Positions 46,762 to 57,945 of a stretch of 64,000 bases of DNA are shown one piece after another. The stretch covers positions 66,031,528 through 66,095,527 of the forward strand of contig NC_065921.1 of the NCBI RefSeq assembly GCF_024586455.1. The letters are read 5' to 3'. This stretch comes from Bactrocera neohumeralis (lineage: Eukaryota; Arthropoda; Insecta; Diptera; Tephritidae). The translations under genes and the position numbers were made by a program. Every line of letters begins with the position of its first letter. Position 1 is the stretch's first letter. Below the pieces are notes generated by a model, which was not told the origin of the DNA, did no database searches, and saw only the letters and a program-made list of their open reading frames with translations.

Positions 46762-47960
46762 ATAAAAGAAAGACCCGTGAAAGAAGAATCGACACACACC
46801 ACCTCTTCGTCGATTTCAAAGCTGCTTTCGACAGCACGAAAAGTGGCTGCCTTTATGCCGCGATGTCTGAATTTGGTATCCCCGCAAAACTAATACGGCT
46901 GTGTAAAATGACGTTGAGTAACACCAAAAGCTCCGTCAGGATCGGGAAGGACATCTCCGATACCAAACGAGGTTTCAGACAAGGCGACTCCCTACCGTGC
47001 GACTTCTTCAACCTGCTTCTGGAGAAAATAGTTCGAGCTGCAGAACTAAATAGAGAAGGTACCATCTTCTATAAGAGTGTACAGCTGCTGGCGTATGCCG
47101 ATGATATTGATATCATCGGCCTCAACACCCGCGCCGTTAGTTCAGCTTTCTCCAGGCTGGACAAGGAAGCACAGAAAATGGGTCTGGCAGTGAACGAGGG
47201 CAAAACGAAATATCTCCTGTCATCAAACAAACAGTCGTCGCACTCGCGACTTGGCTCTCACGTCACTGTTGCCAGTCATAACTTTGAAGTTGTAGATAAT
47301 TTCGTCTATTTAGGAACCAGTATTAACACCACCAACAATGTCAGCCTGGAAATCCAACGCAATATTGCTCTTGCCAACAGGTGCTACTTCGGACTGAGTA
47401 GGCAATTGAAAAGTAAAGTCCTCTCTCGACGAACAAAGACCAAACTCTATATGTAACTCATTATTCCCGCCCTGCTATATGGTGCAGAGGCAGAAACGAT
47501 GACAACATGTGATGACTCGACGTTACGAGTTTTCGAGAGAAAGGTTCTGCGGAACATTTATTGCCTTTGATGATGAGCACGACGACATTGATATAGTTCA
47601 GCAAATTAAGAGACAGCGGCTACGCTGGGTAGGTCATGTCGTCCGTATGGATGACAACACTACAGGTCAGAAAGTATTCGACGCAGTACCCGTCAGGGAA
47701 GTGGAGAGAGAAGAAGACCTTCACTCCGTTGGAGAGATCAGGAGGAGAAGGACCTGGCTGCACTTGGTATCTCGAATTGGCGCCAAATGGATGAAAGTAT
47801 TCGACGCAGTACCCGTCAGGGAAGTGGAGAGAGAAGAAGACCTTCACTCCGTTGGAGAGATCAGGAGGAGAAGGACCTGGCTGCACTTGGTATCTCGAAT
47901 TGGCGCCAAATCGCGAAAAGAAGAAACGACTGGCGCGCTGTTGTTAACTCGGCTATAACA
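46762..47960 (+). mobile_element. RTE-type LINE, best-preserved reverse transcriptase fragment
   Basis: The open frame continues upstream of its first Met (46,863) into HHLFVDFKAAFDSTKSGCLY. It then has KLIRLCKMTLSNTKSSVRIG, FRQGDSLPCDFFNLLLEK and the catalytic block LLAYADDIDIIG (47,086-47,121), followed by SAFSRLDKEAQKMGLAVNEG and VSLEIQRNIALANRCYFGLS. A stop ends the frame at 47,456. Beyond it the C-terminal region resumes with a damaged YGPLRI block, then IVQQIKRQRLRWVGHVVRMD, a 123-bp tandem duplication, and the tail AATTAAAGAAGAAGAAGAAT. The RT motifs A (FVDFxAAFD), B (RQGDSLPCDFF) and C (YADD) are intact. The endonuclease is missing, so the copy is 5'-truncated. Confidence 0.88.
47671..47916 (+). 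repeat. 123-bp tandem duplication within the RTE 3' end
   Basis: AAAGTATTCGACGCAGTACC starts both units (47,671 and 47,794). The two 123-bp copies are identical as far as I can compare, and 123 is divisible by three, so 41 codons of the C-terminal region are doubled in frame. Near-identity in an otherwise decayed LINE implies a recent duplication, or an assembly artefact. Confidence 0.85.
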
Positions 47961-48399
47961 GGGTAAGCGATGTCTACGCAATTAAAGAAGAAGAAGAATG
48001 TGTACTTTAAGCCTATTTTTTCTAGTCCCAATCCTAGACTGGTGTAATCCCTTAACAAATGAGCAGGAGATCGCCATGCATCGTCGCACGTTTCAACGTG
48101 TTTCAGACTTTCAATATCATCACATAAAACCCCTTGTATCTTCGGATCTAAGAAAGCGGCTTAAAACTAGTGCAGGTATTTAAATCAGCGCCATCAAGCG
48201 AGTTGTTTGATAGAGTTATCTGGTTTATTATACAAATTATACAGAATTCGAACAGTAACGAGCTGGTGGGAAAGTATTGGACCCTTGCTAGTACATAAAA
48301 AATCGTGTTTGATGTAGGTAAACGAATTTTCTCAGCGATTTGCATGACGACAAAGCAGCCAGTTCGAGGTTGACTCATCGGATTCGAAGCACAACGGAA
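47961..48399. other. Spacer, nothing recognised
   Basis: No supported feature. Confidence 0.4.
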
Positions 48400-48960
48400 G
48401 AAAATTCTTGAAAATTTCTCCTTGAAGACACGCATTCACACGCAGAGAAAAGAAAGCAGCGAACCGAATTTAAAAATAGAATTCAAATTCAGTAGCATAC
48501 CTACAAAGCTGCAAAATTCATTTATTCATTTTATTTTCTTTAATTTTCCGTTAACCGTGCGTTGAGTGCGTGCTTGCATAGCAATTTTCCAAATGAAATA
48601 ACGACGGACAGACAATGATGCCATTCGCATTGGAAGCCGAGCAATTTCACTACTTTTTTTTTGCTTTTGCTTATGGCGACATAACACTTTTCGGCGCGGA
48701 CAATTTGAAAAGTCAACAACGTTGCCAACAGCGACACCGACAATGACGACCGTGGCAGCAGCAGCAATAACAACAATAAGGCAACTACTTATGACAACAC
48801 CCCATTCTGTCGGGTCATAAGAGCAACAGAAGCGCGGCAGAGACAGAGGTAGAAGCGCTCTGACAGGCAGAGTCAGCGAAGGCTCAAATTGCAACCGACA
48901 GATACACTTTGCGCTCTGCTTCTGATTTTCCGTTTTTTTGCTTGTAATTTTTCCATTCTA
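48400..48960. other. GC-richer, CA/CAA-rich non-repetitive island
   Basis: Higher complexity and GC than its surroundings, with CAGCAGCAGCAATAACAACA, CAACAACGTTGCCAACAGCG and an internal CTCTGACAGGCAGAG stem. Such sequence is common in fly 5' UTRs and cis-regulatory DNA. The 122-codon minus-strand frame (48,526-48,894) is the complement of these repeats and has no family resemblance. No evidence of splicing or of a start that I can trust. Confidence 0.3.
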
Positions 48961-49925
48961 AATGGTTGGTTGAAAATTGTGTAGGTGGTGTTGCATGACA
49001 CCGTTATACGTTTGGAAATGACGCATGAAAATATTTTGAAATTTCCTAATTCTAATCTCTTTTTCAAATATTTTTTTCATTACATATGTACACAAGTATT
49101 ATTTGTTAATTTTTTAAATACTCACTAATAAATAAAATTTAATGTACTACTAAATTTTTTATTAAATTTTTATTTTTTATTTTATTTTTTTGAGCTTAGT
49201 AATCTACAAGTTTATATTTTTTTGTTGCGTTTGCATGTCTATTTTTATTTTATTCATTTTTTGTCTTCTGATTTTTGCTGCTGTTTCATTGTTTGCTTTC
49301 GAAATTTTTTTTGCTTCACATAAATGTCAAAGTTGTGGTGAAAAAGCAATGAATTGTGATAATTTATAGCATTATTAGTGACGCTCAACATTTTTTAAAC
49401 AATACAAAAATTTTAAATTTTAATAATAAAATTAAGCGACAGAAAAGTAAATTAAACATTTTTAATTTCTCTTCGGTTATTTTTAAGCTCTTCAACTCGC
49501 ATAATTTAATAAAATTGCTTTCTTCTTTCATTAGCAACTACTTAAATATAAATATTTTAAAAATAATTATTGCAAAATTTTCTAACTTTTTGGTTTAATT
49601 AATTTTGCAAGAATATTCTTTTTTTATTTCTGTTGAACGTGCATATCTCGGAAACTACTACACTATATCAACCAAACTTATTGTCTGTGATGACTAACAA
49701 AAACTTATTGCTATTTTATAAAACTTTACAAAAATACGGTATTTGAAAAAACTGTTCCTTTTTCACAATGATCGCTATTTTCTTTTTCTACTTAGTGTTC
49801 ACCGTAGAACTGTTTTTTCTCGAACGAAAAAAGGGGTATTCTCAATATTTTTTTTCATACATGAAGCAAAAAATAGTAAGACATTGTTCATAATTTTAAT
49901 ATTCTTAATTTATTCTTCAAAATCT
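48961..49925. other. AT-rich sequence, nothing recognised
   Basis: Long T- and A-rich runs; frames at 49,356-49,946 have the Asn/Ile/Lys/Phe bias of random AT-rich DNA. Confidence 0.5.
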
Positions 49926-50450
49926 ATATCGTCTCACTCAAAATAATCCTTCTTGGCCCCAATAAAATTGTGCCAACGTTTTTTTCCAATTCTCGAAACA
50001 GTTGTTAAAGTCAATTTCCGGAATAGCCGTCAATGCGTGTAGCGTTTCACGTTTAAAGTCTTCAATTGACTCAAAACCGTTTCCCCGGAACGGTCGTTTT
50101 GAGTTTGCTAAATAGCCAGAAGTCATACGGAGCTAAATCAGGTGAATACAGTGGTTACGGCACGATATTGGATGAAAAGTTGGCAAAAAACTCACGAAGA
50201 ATCAATGCAGTATGCGTGGTGTAAAAACCAAGAGTTGTCGGCCAATAATTCCGGCCTTTTCTTACGAATAAAACTGCCAACATAACGTGGTTTTGTCGAC
50301 TCCAGCTAATCTTTGCCACTACATTTGGCCAATTGATCGTCTTTTTTCGGGTCGAAAGCATAGATCCAAGACTCTTCGCCAGAAATAATACTTTTAATGA
50401 CATCCTGGTAGTCGGAAAGCATTGTTTCATAGACGTTAACGCGATCCTGT
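49926..50450 (-). mobile_element. Mariner relic, third sequence type
   Basis: The minus strand reads a C terminus (ALTAIPEIDFNNCFENWKKT) preceded by KRPFRGNGFESIEDFKRETL. Further pieces show VRKGRNYWP(T)TLG and SLGSMLSTRKKTINWPNVVA, with the block order of a mariner transposase but many frame breaks. The upstream N-terminal part is replaced by a dispersed repeat starting at 50,457. Confidence 0.65.
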
Positions 50451-50456
50451 TAAAAA

Positions 50457-51400
50457 AAAAGTAAGGATGGGCTAAGTTCGGATGCAACCGAACATTTTAT
50501 ACTCTTGCAACTTGCAAGAATCAAAGCCAGGGAAATATTTTAAGATGTAAAACCAATCATATAGAGTAAAGTCAGCTGGATGTTCGAAAATCTGTATGAA
50601 ACACTTTTATGAGTGAAACACACTCTCTTAATTTCATTGGGATAAATCACATATTGGCCGATATATGCAGTACAAAGACACCCGGAAGTTCGAAAATCTT
50701 TATATTAAATATATGGGGGCTAAGGGAAGGATTGGTCAGATTCAACCTATTTTTGACTTACAGACATACCCTTATAAGAGAAGAATTATCTCTGAAATTC
50801 AGTTATATATATCACACATTGATCGACATTTTCGATCAAAAGTCAACTATAGGTACCGGAGTGTAAATATTCGCTATCTAGGGGCTTGAACAGTTTTTAT
50901 TGGATTTAAACAACTTTTAGTCATTAGGTGGCGTATTTAGTTATTGATTTATCGCGCTTTTAGTAGTTGTTAATAGTACCGTTTTATGGGGAGTGAGCGG
51001 GGTAGTCGATTTCATCCATTTTCACACTGTCGGTAGATCTTCTTATAGTATTTGTACTCAGCAAATTTGGTTGTTGTAGCTTGAACGGCTTAGGAGATAA
51101 GACTTTAAAGTTTTTAGAGAGCGAGGCCACGCCCACTTTTTCAAAATTTTTGCTTAGTTATGACACTTTATATGTTTTCGGTTAATGGCGATTTGTGGGA
51201 GTGGAAGTGGTCCGATTTCGCCCATCTACAAACTCGTAATTTCTTTGTACACACATACCAAGTTCCACCGAGATATCTCAATTTTTACTCAAGTTACAGC
51301 TTGCACGGACGGACGAACATACGGACAGACAGACAGTTAACTGGATTTCAGCTTTTCTCGTCATCCTGATCACTTTCATATACATAACTCTATATCTATT
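50457..51400 (+). repeat. Long dispersed repeat, tephritid-type
   Basis: Opens GTAAGGATGGGCTAAGTTCG, as at 41,209. The body contains GGCCGATATATGCAGTAC, ATTTCATCCATTTTCACACT and CACGCCCACTTTTTCAAAAT, and closes with GACGGACGAACATACGGACA and CTCGTCATCCTGATCACTTT. The ordering agrees with the repeat at 27,361-28,470 read in the opposite direction. Non-coding; it truncates or flanks the mariner on its left. Confidence 0.6.
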
Positions 51401-51599
51401 TTCAATCGTGCTTAGTTTTCTGTTAATATGTTCAAACTGGTTTTCCGATACGATATTGAAGCAGTAAACTGACTGTTAATTGCAAGACCACTTCCTTTAT
51501 TTTAAAGTCTTGAATTAGTTCATGGTGAGATCTTTGAATAATTTGTACCAATCAAGAACACTTGCTTCCGTTAAACAATTATCTGCGAGGCCTTTTCCA

Positions 51600-52625
51600 A
51601 CATCTACAAAATTAAAGGATCTTCTAAACTTAGTAATTTTTTATTAATTCAAAGACAGATTTTTTACATAGATTCTGTGAAATTTGCAAAAATATTATTC
51701 AAAACTCGTTCGTTATGAAGTCATTTCCGGCAGTCCATCGGAAACAAAGTGCCTCCGCCTTGGCAGCAGAATTTCTTATACATGGTCATTAAAAGTAAAA
51801 AGAAAAAAGTACGTGTTATTAAGAACTAGAACAAGGTAAAAGAGAGAAACCGAAATACGTGAGTATGAAGAGCTTCGGCAGAGATAATGCTCGAAAGTTC
51901 TACGAAAAGATGCGGCGACTAATAGAAGGTTTCAAGACCGGAGCATTATCCCATACTCTTGTAGAACCCCCAGAGGTGATCTAGTGACTGATGCCCAGAG
52001 CATGCAAATATTATGGAGGGAACACTTTTCCAGCCCACTGAATGACAGTGAAGCCTACTGATAAGAAGCTTGCATAAGCTTCTTTGTAGAATATGGTCGG
52101 ACGAAAGCATGTCCGACGATTGGAATATACGATTTTATCGAGCGTATTGTGAGAAAAATTAAAGCCCACCGCCAACAAACTGATTGGACCTTATCAGTGT
52201 GGCTTTAAGGTTAGAAAATCAACAACTGACCAGATATTCACCATGCGCCAAATCTTGGAAAAGACCCGCGAAAATTTGGTATCCTCGCATAACTAATACG
52301 GTTGTGTAAACTGACGTTGAGCAATACCAAAAGCTCCGTCAGGATCGGAAACGACCTCTGGACCATTGGTTGAGTAGTTCGCGAGAAATTGTGATAACAG
52401 TTCGTTTAAAGTTTTAAGAGACTACGAGTATATAGCTGACCTCGACGGCGCATTTCCTCAAGGATCTATTTCGAATCTATTACTCGGATTAACTTGAGAA
52501 CTTACGATATTGTTCCAGAGATGTTATAAAATTCCAAGATGAAAAATGTTTTGTTTTGAACCGAGAAATCCATCTAACACCTTAATATAAGCTCTCTGCA
52601 AGTGTATGATACGTTATTTATATTT
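51600..52625 (+). repeat. Dispersed repeat P, interrupted by an RTE fragment
   Basis: The left half (51,600-51,845) and right half (52,366-52,625) both align with the uninterrupted copy at 59,330-59,940: TATTCAAAACTCGTTCGTTA against TATTCAAAATTCTCCCATTA, and GTTTAAAGTTTTAAGAGACT against GTTTAAAGTTTTAAGTGACT. Non-coding, family unknown. Confidence 0.55.
51860..52365 (+). mobile_element. RTE-type LINE fragment inserted in repeat P
   Basis: The plus strand reads NARKFYEKMRRLIEGFKTGA, then DAQSMQILWREHFSSPLNDS, the linker region of the RTE ORF. After a deletion it reads KLIGPYQCGFKVRKSTTDQI, FTMRQILEKTREN and (A)LTLSNTKSSVRIGN. Several frame changes. Relic. Confidence 0.75.
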
Positions 52626-53310
52626 GAGAGCAGAAGAGATCATATATGTATGTGTAAAAAGCGCAAAATAAAATGCTTTGACTCGATGTGAAGTCTTGTC
52701 CTGGCAGAGTCCTATAACAAGCTTCTCAACCCATACCTCTTCCTGGTCTGGTACTGGTGGATATTGTATCCGTTTTTCAGTGGTTCTCATTTAACTTATA
52801 ACTGTTTCATATTTGAACAATTTAGAGGAAGTTCAAATTATTTTCAGTAAACCTGTATTTTGCACTCTTCTAGATCATTTCAACTATTTTGCTTAATTAA
52901 GGTGTTTAAAAATAAAATTCAGAATTTATGGCACGAGTCTAAACCAGTTGGCACATGCCAAGTGTTGCTGGTGATGAGTTCATACTCTTTTTCAAAAGCG
53001 AATAAATTTGTATACTAGTTGTGTATACAATAACGGTATATATGTACTTCTATAAAGGAAATAAGTATTTAGAAATTATAATTGGGTGAAATTTTTTCAA
53101 AATAATAGAGTTTACGATCATTTAAATATAATTTAATTTTTAATTTACATATAGAAAGGCATAGTCGTTAATCAGAAAAAATATTCAGTAAAGGATCTGA
53201 AAAATTATAAAAACGCAGTAAATAAAAAAATAAAATTTACAGCAAAATAAAAAATAAAATAAATAAATAATAAGCAAATAAATTAATGTTCCACATTACA
53301 AATACTTATA
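52626..53310. other. Spacer, nothing recognised
   Basis: AT-rich, increasingly so after 53,080. No supported feature. Confidence 0.45.
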
Positions 53311-54351
53311 ACGGGTGATCCAAGTAGAGGTACTACTAGCCTTATTTTGACAGATCACGCGTGAGTCGTGTCAAGCTATCATGTTGTTTTTGTTCAGTAT
53401 TGTTCGGCATTTCATCGTGGAAAGACTTACACCTGAACAAGATTCACAAACCATTTAATTTTGTTACGAAAACTCACGTTCCGCAAAGAATGTGTTTCGC
53501 GCACTTTGCTCAAGTTATGGCTACATAATCAGCTTTCTAAGCATACTACTCGAAACACGAATATCACCGATCTTGAGACCAGCTTTCATAATTGAATAAT
53601 ATTCGACCGAATAGCCCACGCTTAGTACGCAGTGAACAAAATATAGCAGCAGTAGCTGAGAGTGTTCAGGAAGACCGTGGAGAGACAATTCGGCGTCGTT
53701 CGCAGCAACTCGGACTGACGTATGGAACGACTTTGCGCATTTTACGTTGCGATCTTAAATTGAAAGCGTACAAAATACAGCTTGTGCAAGAACTGAAGCC
53801 GCTCGACCTTCCCAAGCGACATCGTTTCACTCTATGGACTCTTGAAATGTTCCAAGAAGATCCGACGTCTTCGAGCCACATTTTGTTCAGCGATGATGCC
53901 AATTTCTAGCTCAATGCGTATTTAAAAAAGCAAAATTGCCGCATTTGGGACGAAGAGACACTTTATCCAGAAAACCGTTCAGAACATACCGTCAATGGTG
54001 ACCATTATTGCGCCATGATAACCGACTATTGGTAAGCAGATAGTTTCACGTTTTGGGCCGGTCGATCGTCCACCAAGATCGTGTGATATCACACAGTTAG
54101 ATTGTTTGCTGTGGGGATGTGTAAAAGTCTAAAGTCTATGCGGACAATCCCGCTTCAAATCAGGTCTTGGGTAAAAACTTCAAGCGTGTGATCCCAGTTT
54201 CCACTCGTTATGCACGAATGAGTCATCGAAAGAGATTATCTCCAAAAAATAAGTGCCAAAGAATGTTCTTTCTTATGATAACAAAAATTCCCTTTTAACT
54301 TTACAGTTTAGGTGTTTCTAAGTACGGAACCTCGAAATGGATCACCTTTTA
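53311..54351 (+). mobile_element. Tc1/mariner-type DDE transposon, GGTGATCC family, copy C
   Basis: Both ends are present: ATAACGGGTGATCCAAGTAG at the left and the complement-matching CTCGAAATGGATCACCTTTT at the right. The long plus-strand frame (53,592-53,909) carries the DNA-binding and linker regions: EQNIAAVAESVQEDRGETIR, RSQQLGLTYGTTLRILRCDL, VQELKPLDLPKRHRF, and ILFSDDANF, where the first catalytic Asp lies, ending in a stop at a normally Trp position. The second catalytic block is deleted. The C-terminal PPRSCDITQLDCLLWG (third block) is present but degraded. Length is 1.04 kb. Confidence 0.82.
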
Positions 54352-56246
54352 TTTTTATTTGGAATATAAATTATGCACCAAAAATTATGCATCGTCACCA
54401 TAATAACCGAAAAGTGAGTTATTCAAATTTAAAGTCTATAAATTCAACATAATATTATGCTTTCCTAAGCTCGTCTTCGTTCACACACACACACACACAC
54501 ACACACTGTTAGACATATGTATGTGTGATCCTGGCAAATCTGCGATCTAGCTGCATCTGTACTCATCAGACCATAATAAATCACACAATTTGTCCCAAAT
54601 TAGTTGGTTCTGCCAATTGCATACTTATACCATATATTTGTATGTAGGTAAACTTACTTGTGTATATGTATGTGTAACTTGTCGCCTTGGATTACAATCG
54701 ACCATTGTTTGAATATACTCATGCAGCTTTGCGAATATTATCGTATTCCTAGTACCTGAAGTTCGTTGCCCAAAACCACAGACGGGCGCATGCGCGCGCG
54801 CTCACTCACTCACTCCGTCATTGAAGCTTTTTCCCGCACATGTTTTATTTATGAGCTTCCAAGCTACTGGTCCTTGTTACTGCTTTGGGGTCTTTTTATT
54901 TCATTCCCTTCACGCCTGCTCATTCCCATGTTGTCAGGGCACACACTTGTGGCTGTACGGAGCTTCATCGTCATTGAGCTCGGCGTGACGCCAAGAGATT
55001 TTGGTTTGATTTAGCATTCTTATAGTGTTGCTTTTGGTTAGTCGATGGAGCCGATGGAGTTGGTTAGATTGCTGTTTGGCAAGCTGGCAGCTCGGCCGGT
55101 TCGCTGGTGTCTTCTTTATATGCGTGTAGCCGTATCGAGCGGATCTTGTACTTTGCGTATCTCGTATCTACACTTGTTGTGCTGGCGGTTTGTACACTTG
55201 GCTTGTGCTTATTTATTTGTTTCATTGATTTTTTTTTCAGACTTATTTTCTTTTTATTACATTATATGTTCTTATTCTTTAATTTCTTTTATCCGCATTG
55301 CCGCCACTTCAGCTGCTTTGAGTCTCCTTGTCTAATTTCTCGTTCTTCGACGCGCTTACAGTTGAACGTCCCATCGTGTGTGCGCTGTCCTGCCTCGTCC
55401 GTTGGCTTGGGTAATACCAGTTTCCATTACCGGCATTTCCTGCTGCTCGCTTGCTGTCCAACGCCTGCTGCCTACTCGGCTCTGCCTTTTTGTTGGTGGC
55501 TTTAATAATTGTGGGTTCCTTGCGCGTATTTTTAGTTTTGCTTCATTGTTTGTAGACATTTAGTGTTTGCCGTTCGGCACTTCCTGATTATACGTGCTTA
55601 TTTTTTCATTTCTTTTCGTTCTTTTGCTTTGCTTAAGAATATAAATTGCTTGTTTTGTTTTGGTAGTTCTTAAGCCTATTGTTTCCCCAGTTAAATATAA
55701 CTTTTCGAATTGGTAACTGCATATTAGGACTCTTAACCTAACTAACTATTCATTATATTGTGGGATCTTATTGATACTTAACGAAATTTGGCGAGTTTAG
55801 ATGAAGTTTTGGTAAAAGCTGATTCACGTGCACGAACGTGTTTTTAGCGAACCAAACAATTATTTTGATTTTAATAAAAGAAACATTACTTTCAGTAGAA
55901 TAAATTCTTCTCGTGTGGACCTGACATTATGTGCATACGATATACTCTTTTGCGGTGTAGACTAAAAGTTTATAGTTCCTAGAAGCCTAAAAATAAGTGC
56001 TAAATCAGTTAGGGCTATGAAAGAGGTGATGAGTATGTATTTGGCATAAACACTAAAAGCTTTATAAGCTTTTCTAATGAAAATTTTTGCGAATAAGGAA
56101 TTGTTATGCCTCATAAGAGAGAAATAAAGACCTTGATGGGTTTAACTTAAGTTCAAGCTGAAACCAGTTGCCAATCCAAGTTATTAGTGTCATATGCCCC
56201 TAAAATTTCGAATTCATCTATATGAATACGTTTTAATTATGACCAT
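54352..56246. other. Non-repetitive region with a GC-richer island (54,750-55,560)
   Basis: The island has no recognisable protein in any frame: the leucine-rich plus-strand frames are the complement of a purine/CA-rich minus strand that reads like insect 5' UTR (CCAGCACAACAAGTGTAGAT, AAGCAACACTATAAG). It may be a non-coding exon, promoter or enhancer of a minus-strand gene whose coding part lies outside the window. Nothing else is recognised to 56,246. Confidence 0.3.
54483..54507. repeat. CA microsatellite
   Basis: About 12 CA units in a row. Confidence 0.9.
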
Positions 56247-57115
56247 TGTCTTGTTATTTTTGTTCAGTATTGTTTGTCATTTAAACATAATCAGCCTACT
56301 GATCGTACTATTCGCAACCATCACCCATTTTTGAATAATATTCGACCGAATAGATCACGTCCAGCGCGCTATGAAGAAAATTAGCCTTAGCTGAGAGTGT
56401 ACACAAAGAGCGTAGAGAGTCGATTAGGCGCCGTTCGCAGCAACTCGACTTACGTATGGAACGACTTTACGTACTTTACGTCAAAATCTTAAAGCGTACA
56501 AAATACAGCTTGTGCAAGCGTAAGCCGACCTTCTCAACTACAGCGCTTCACTCTATGGGGTTTTAAAAAGTGTCAAGAAGATGTGACGTTTTTCTTCAAA
56601 ATGATGCCGGTGAGAACGTAACCGTTAATGGAGACCGTTATCGCGCCATGGTAACTGATTATTTGAAGTCTGAAATTGGAGTTCGCGATCTCGGTGACAT
56701 TTGGTCCCTACAAGACGATGACACTTCCCACACATCGCATAAATCAATGGATTTATTTATATTTCAAGTTTTGGCCACCAAGATCGAGTGAAATCACAAC
56801 GTTAGACTTTTTCCTGTGGGGATATGTAAAGTCTAAACTCAATGCAGACAATCCCTCTGCGATTCAAGCCTTGGAGCAAAACATCAGGCATGTCATTCGC
56901 CAGTCGAAATGCTTGAACGCGTCACCGAAAATTAGACTCAACGAATGAACCATCTGAGACGTAGCCGCGGTCAACACTTGAAGGAGATAATCTTCAAAAA
57001 ATAAATGCCAAAGAATGTTCTTTCCAATGACAATAAACTTTCTTCTTCATATTTGAAGTTTATGTATTTTTTCTTTAATGAAGTAGGGAATCTCGAAATG
57101 GATCACCCTTTATAA
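56247..57115 (+). mobile_element. Tc1/mariner-type DDE transposon, GGTGATCC family, copy D (5' end missing)
   Basis: The right end ATCTCGAAATGGATCACCCT is present; no left terminal repeat. The plus strand reads NDAGENVTVNGDRYRAMVTD, RDLGDIWSLQDDDTSHTSHK (the QQDGATSHTS block, with the Gln-Gln and Gly changed), and EITTLDFFLWGYVKSKLNAD followed by NPSAIQALEQNIRHVI. N-terminal pieces at 56,380-56,470 match copy C. Frames are broken between blocks. Confidence 0.78.
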
Positions 57116-57474
57116 AGATTATATTATATTAATCTTTTATCTTGTTTCTGTTGTTTTATCCCCGTTGGTTTACTGACCAAGTCGGGGATGATTCATGCAT
57201 TGAAAACTGGTTTCAAGAAGTACTTGCCAGCAAGTATTACCCAGAATATTCAGATATTTTTTATTCTTGTTCACCTGGTTTTAGTATGAGCAACTCAGCA
57301 TTCATACCTATACATTTTGGAGGCTAAAATTTATTATCTGGCCTTTACGAAATCCTTCTAAAATGTGCATCTAATCGGAATTTTATGTTAAGCTTGAAAT
57401 TAAGATTCTATAAAGTATAAATTAGGTAGAGCTGTAGAAACTGTAAACATTTCACTCTGAATGCACCACCTAGC

Positions 57475-57945
57475 AACCACTTAGGTCCTTAGCGAAGCCA
57501 GGTCCTTCTCCACCTGGTCTTTCCAACGCTCTTACTCTGCTTCCCACGGCAGGTACTACGCCGAATACTTTCAGAGCTTTAGTGTTTTCGTCCATTCGGA
57601 CGACATGACTTAGGCAGCGTACTCGTAGCCGCTGTCCTTTATTTCGATAATGCCATATTCGCCGTGGCTAATGCGCAAAGGACCATGAATCTTCCGCAGA
57701 ACCTTCCTCTCGAAAACTCGTAACGTCGACTCATTAGATGTCGTCCACGCCTCTGCACCATAAAGCAGGAGGGTAATAATGAGTGACTTATAGAGTTTTA
57801 TTTTTGTTGGCGCGGTTGTTGGGGCCAAAGTTATCTTAAAGGTATTTAGTTCTGCAGCTCGAATTATTTTCTCCAAGAGTAGATTAAAATAGTCGCACGA
57901 AAAGGAGTCGCCTTGTCTGAAACCTCGTTTAGTATCGAAAGTTCG
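57475..57945 (-). mobile_element. RTE-type LINE 3' fragment with internal deletion
   Basis: The minus strand reads LLEKIIRAAELN (RT) and then jumps to TKIKLYKSLIITLLLYGAEA, WTTSNESTLRVFERKVLRKI and HGPLRISHGEYG. The YADD block and what follows it are deleted. The upstream end has the FRQGDSFSCDYF region (57,900-57,945). Confidence 0.78.

Noticed and set aside
48526..48894. 122-codon minus-strand frame with a hydrophobic Val/Ala segment
   Set aside because: The hydrophobic run is the complement of CAG/CAA-type simple repeats; no conserved domain and no start context.
54766..55505. Leucine/phenylalanine-rich plus-strand frames resembling membrane proteins
   Set aside because: They are the complement of a purine- and CA-rich strand; overlapping frames have equal length and no family resemblance.
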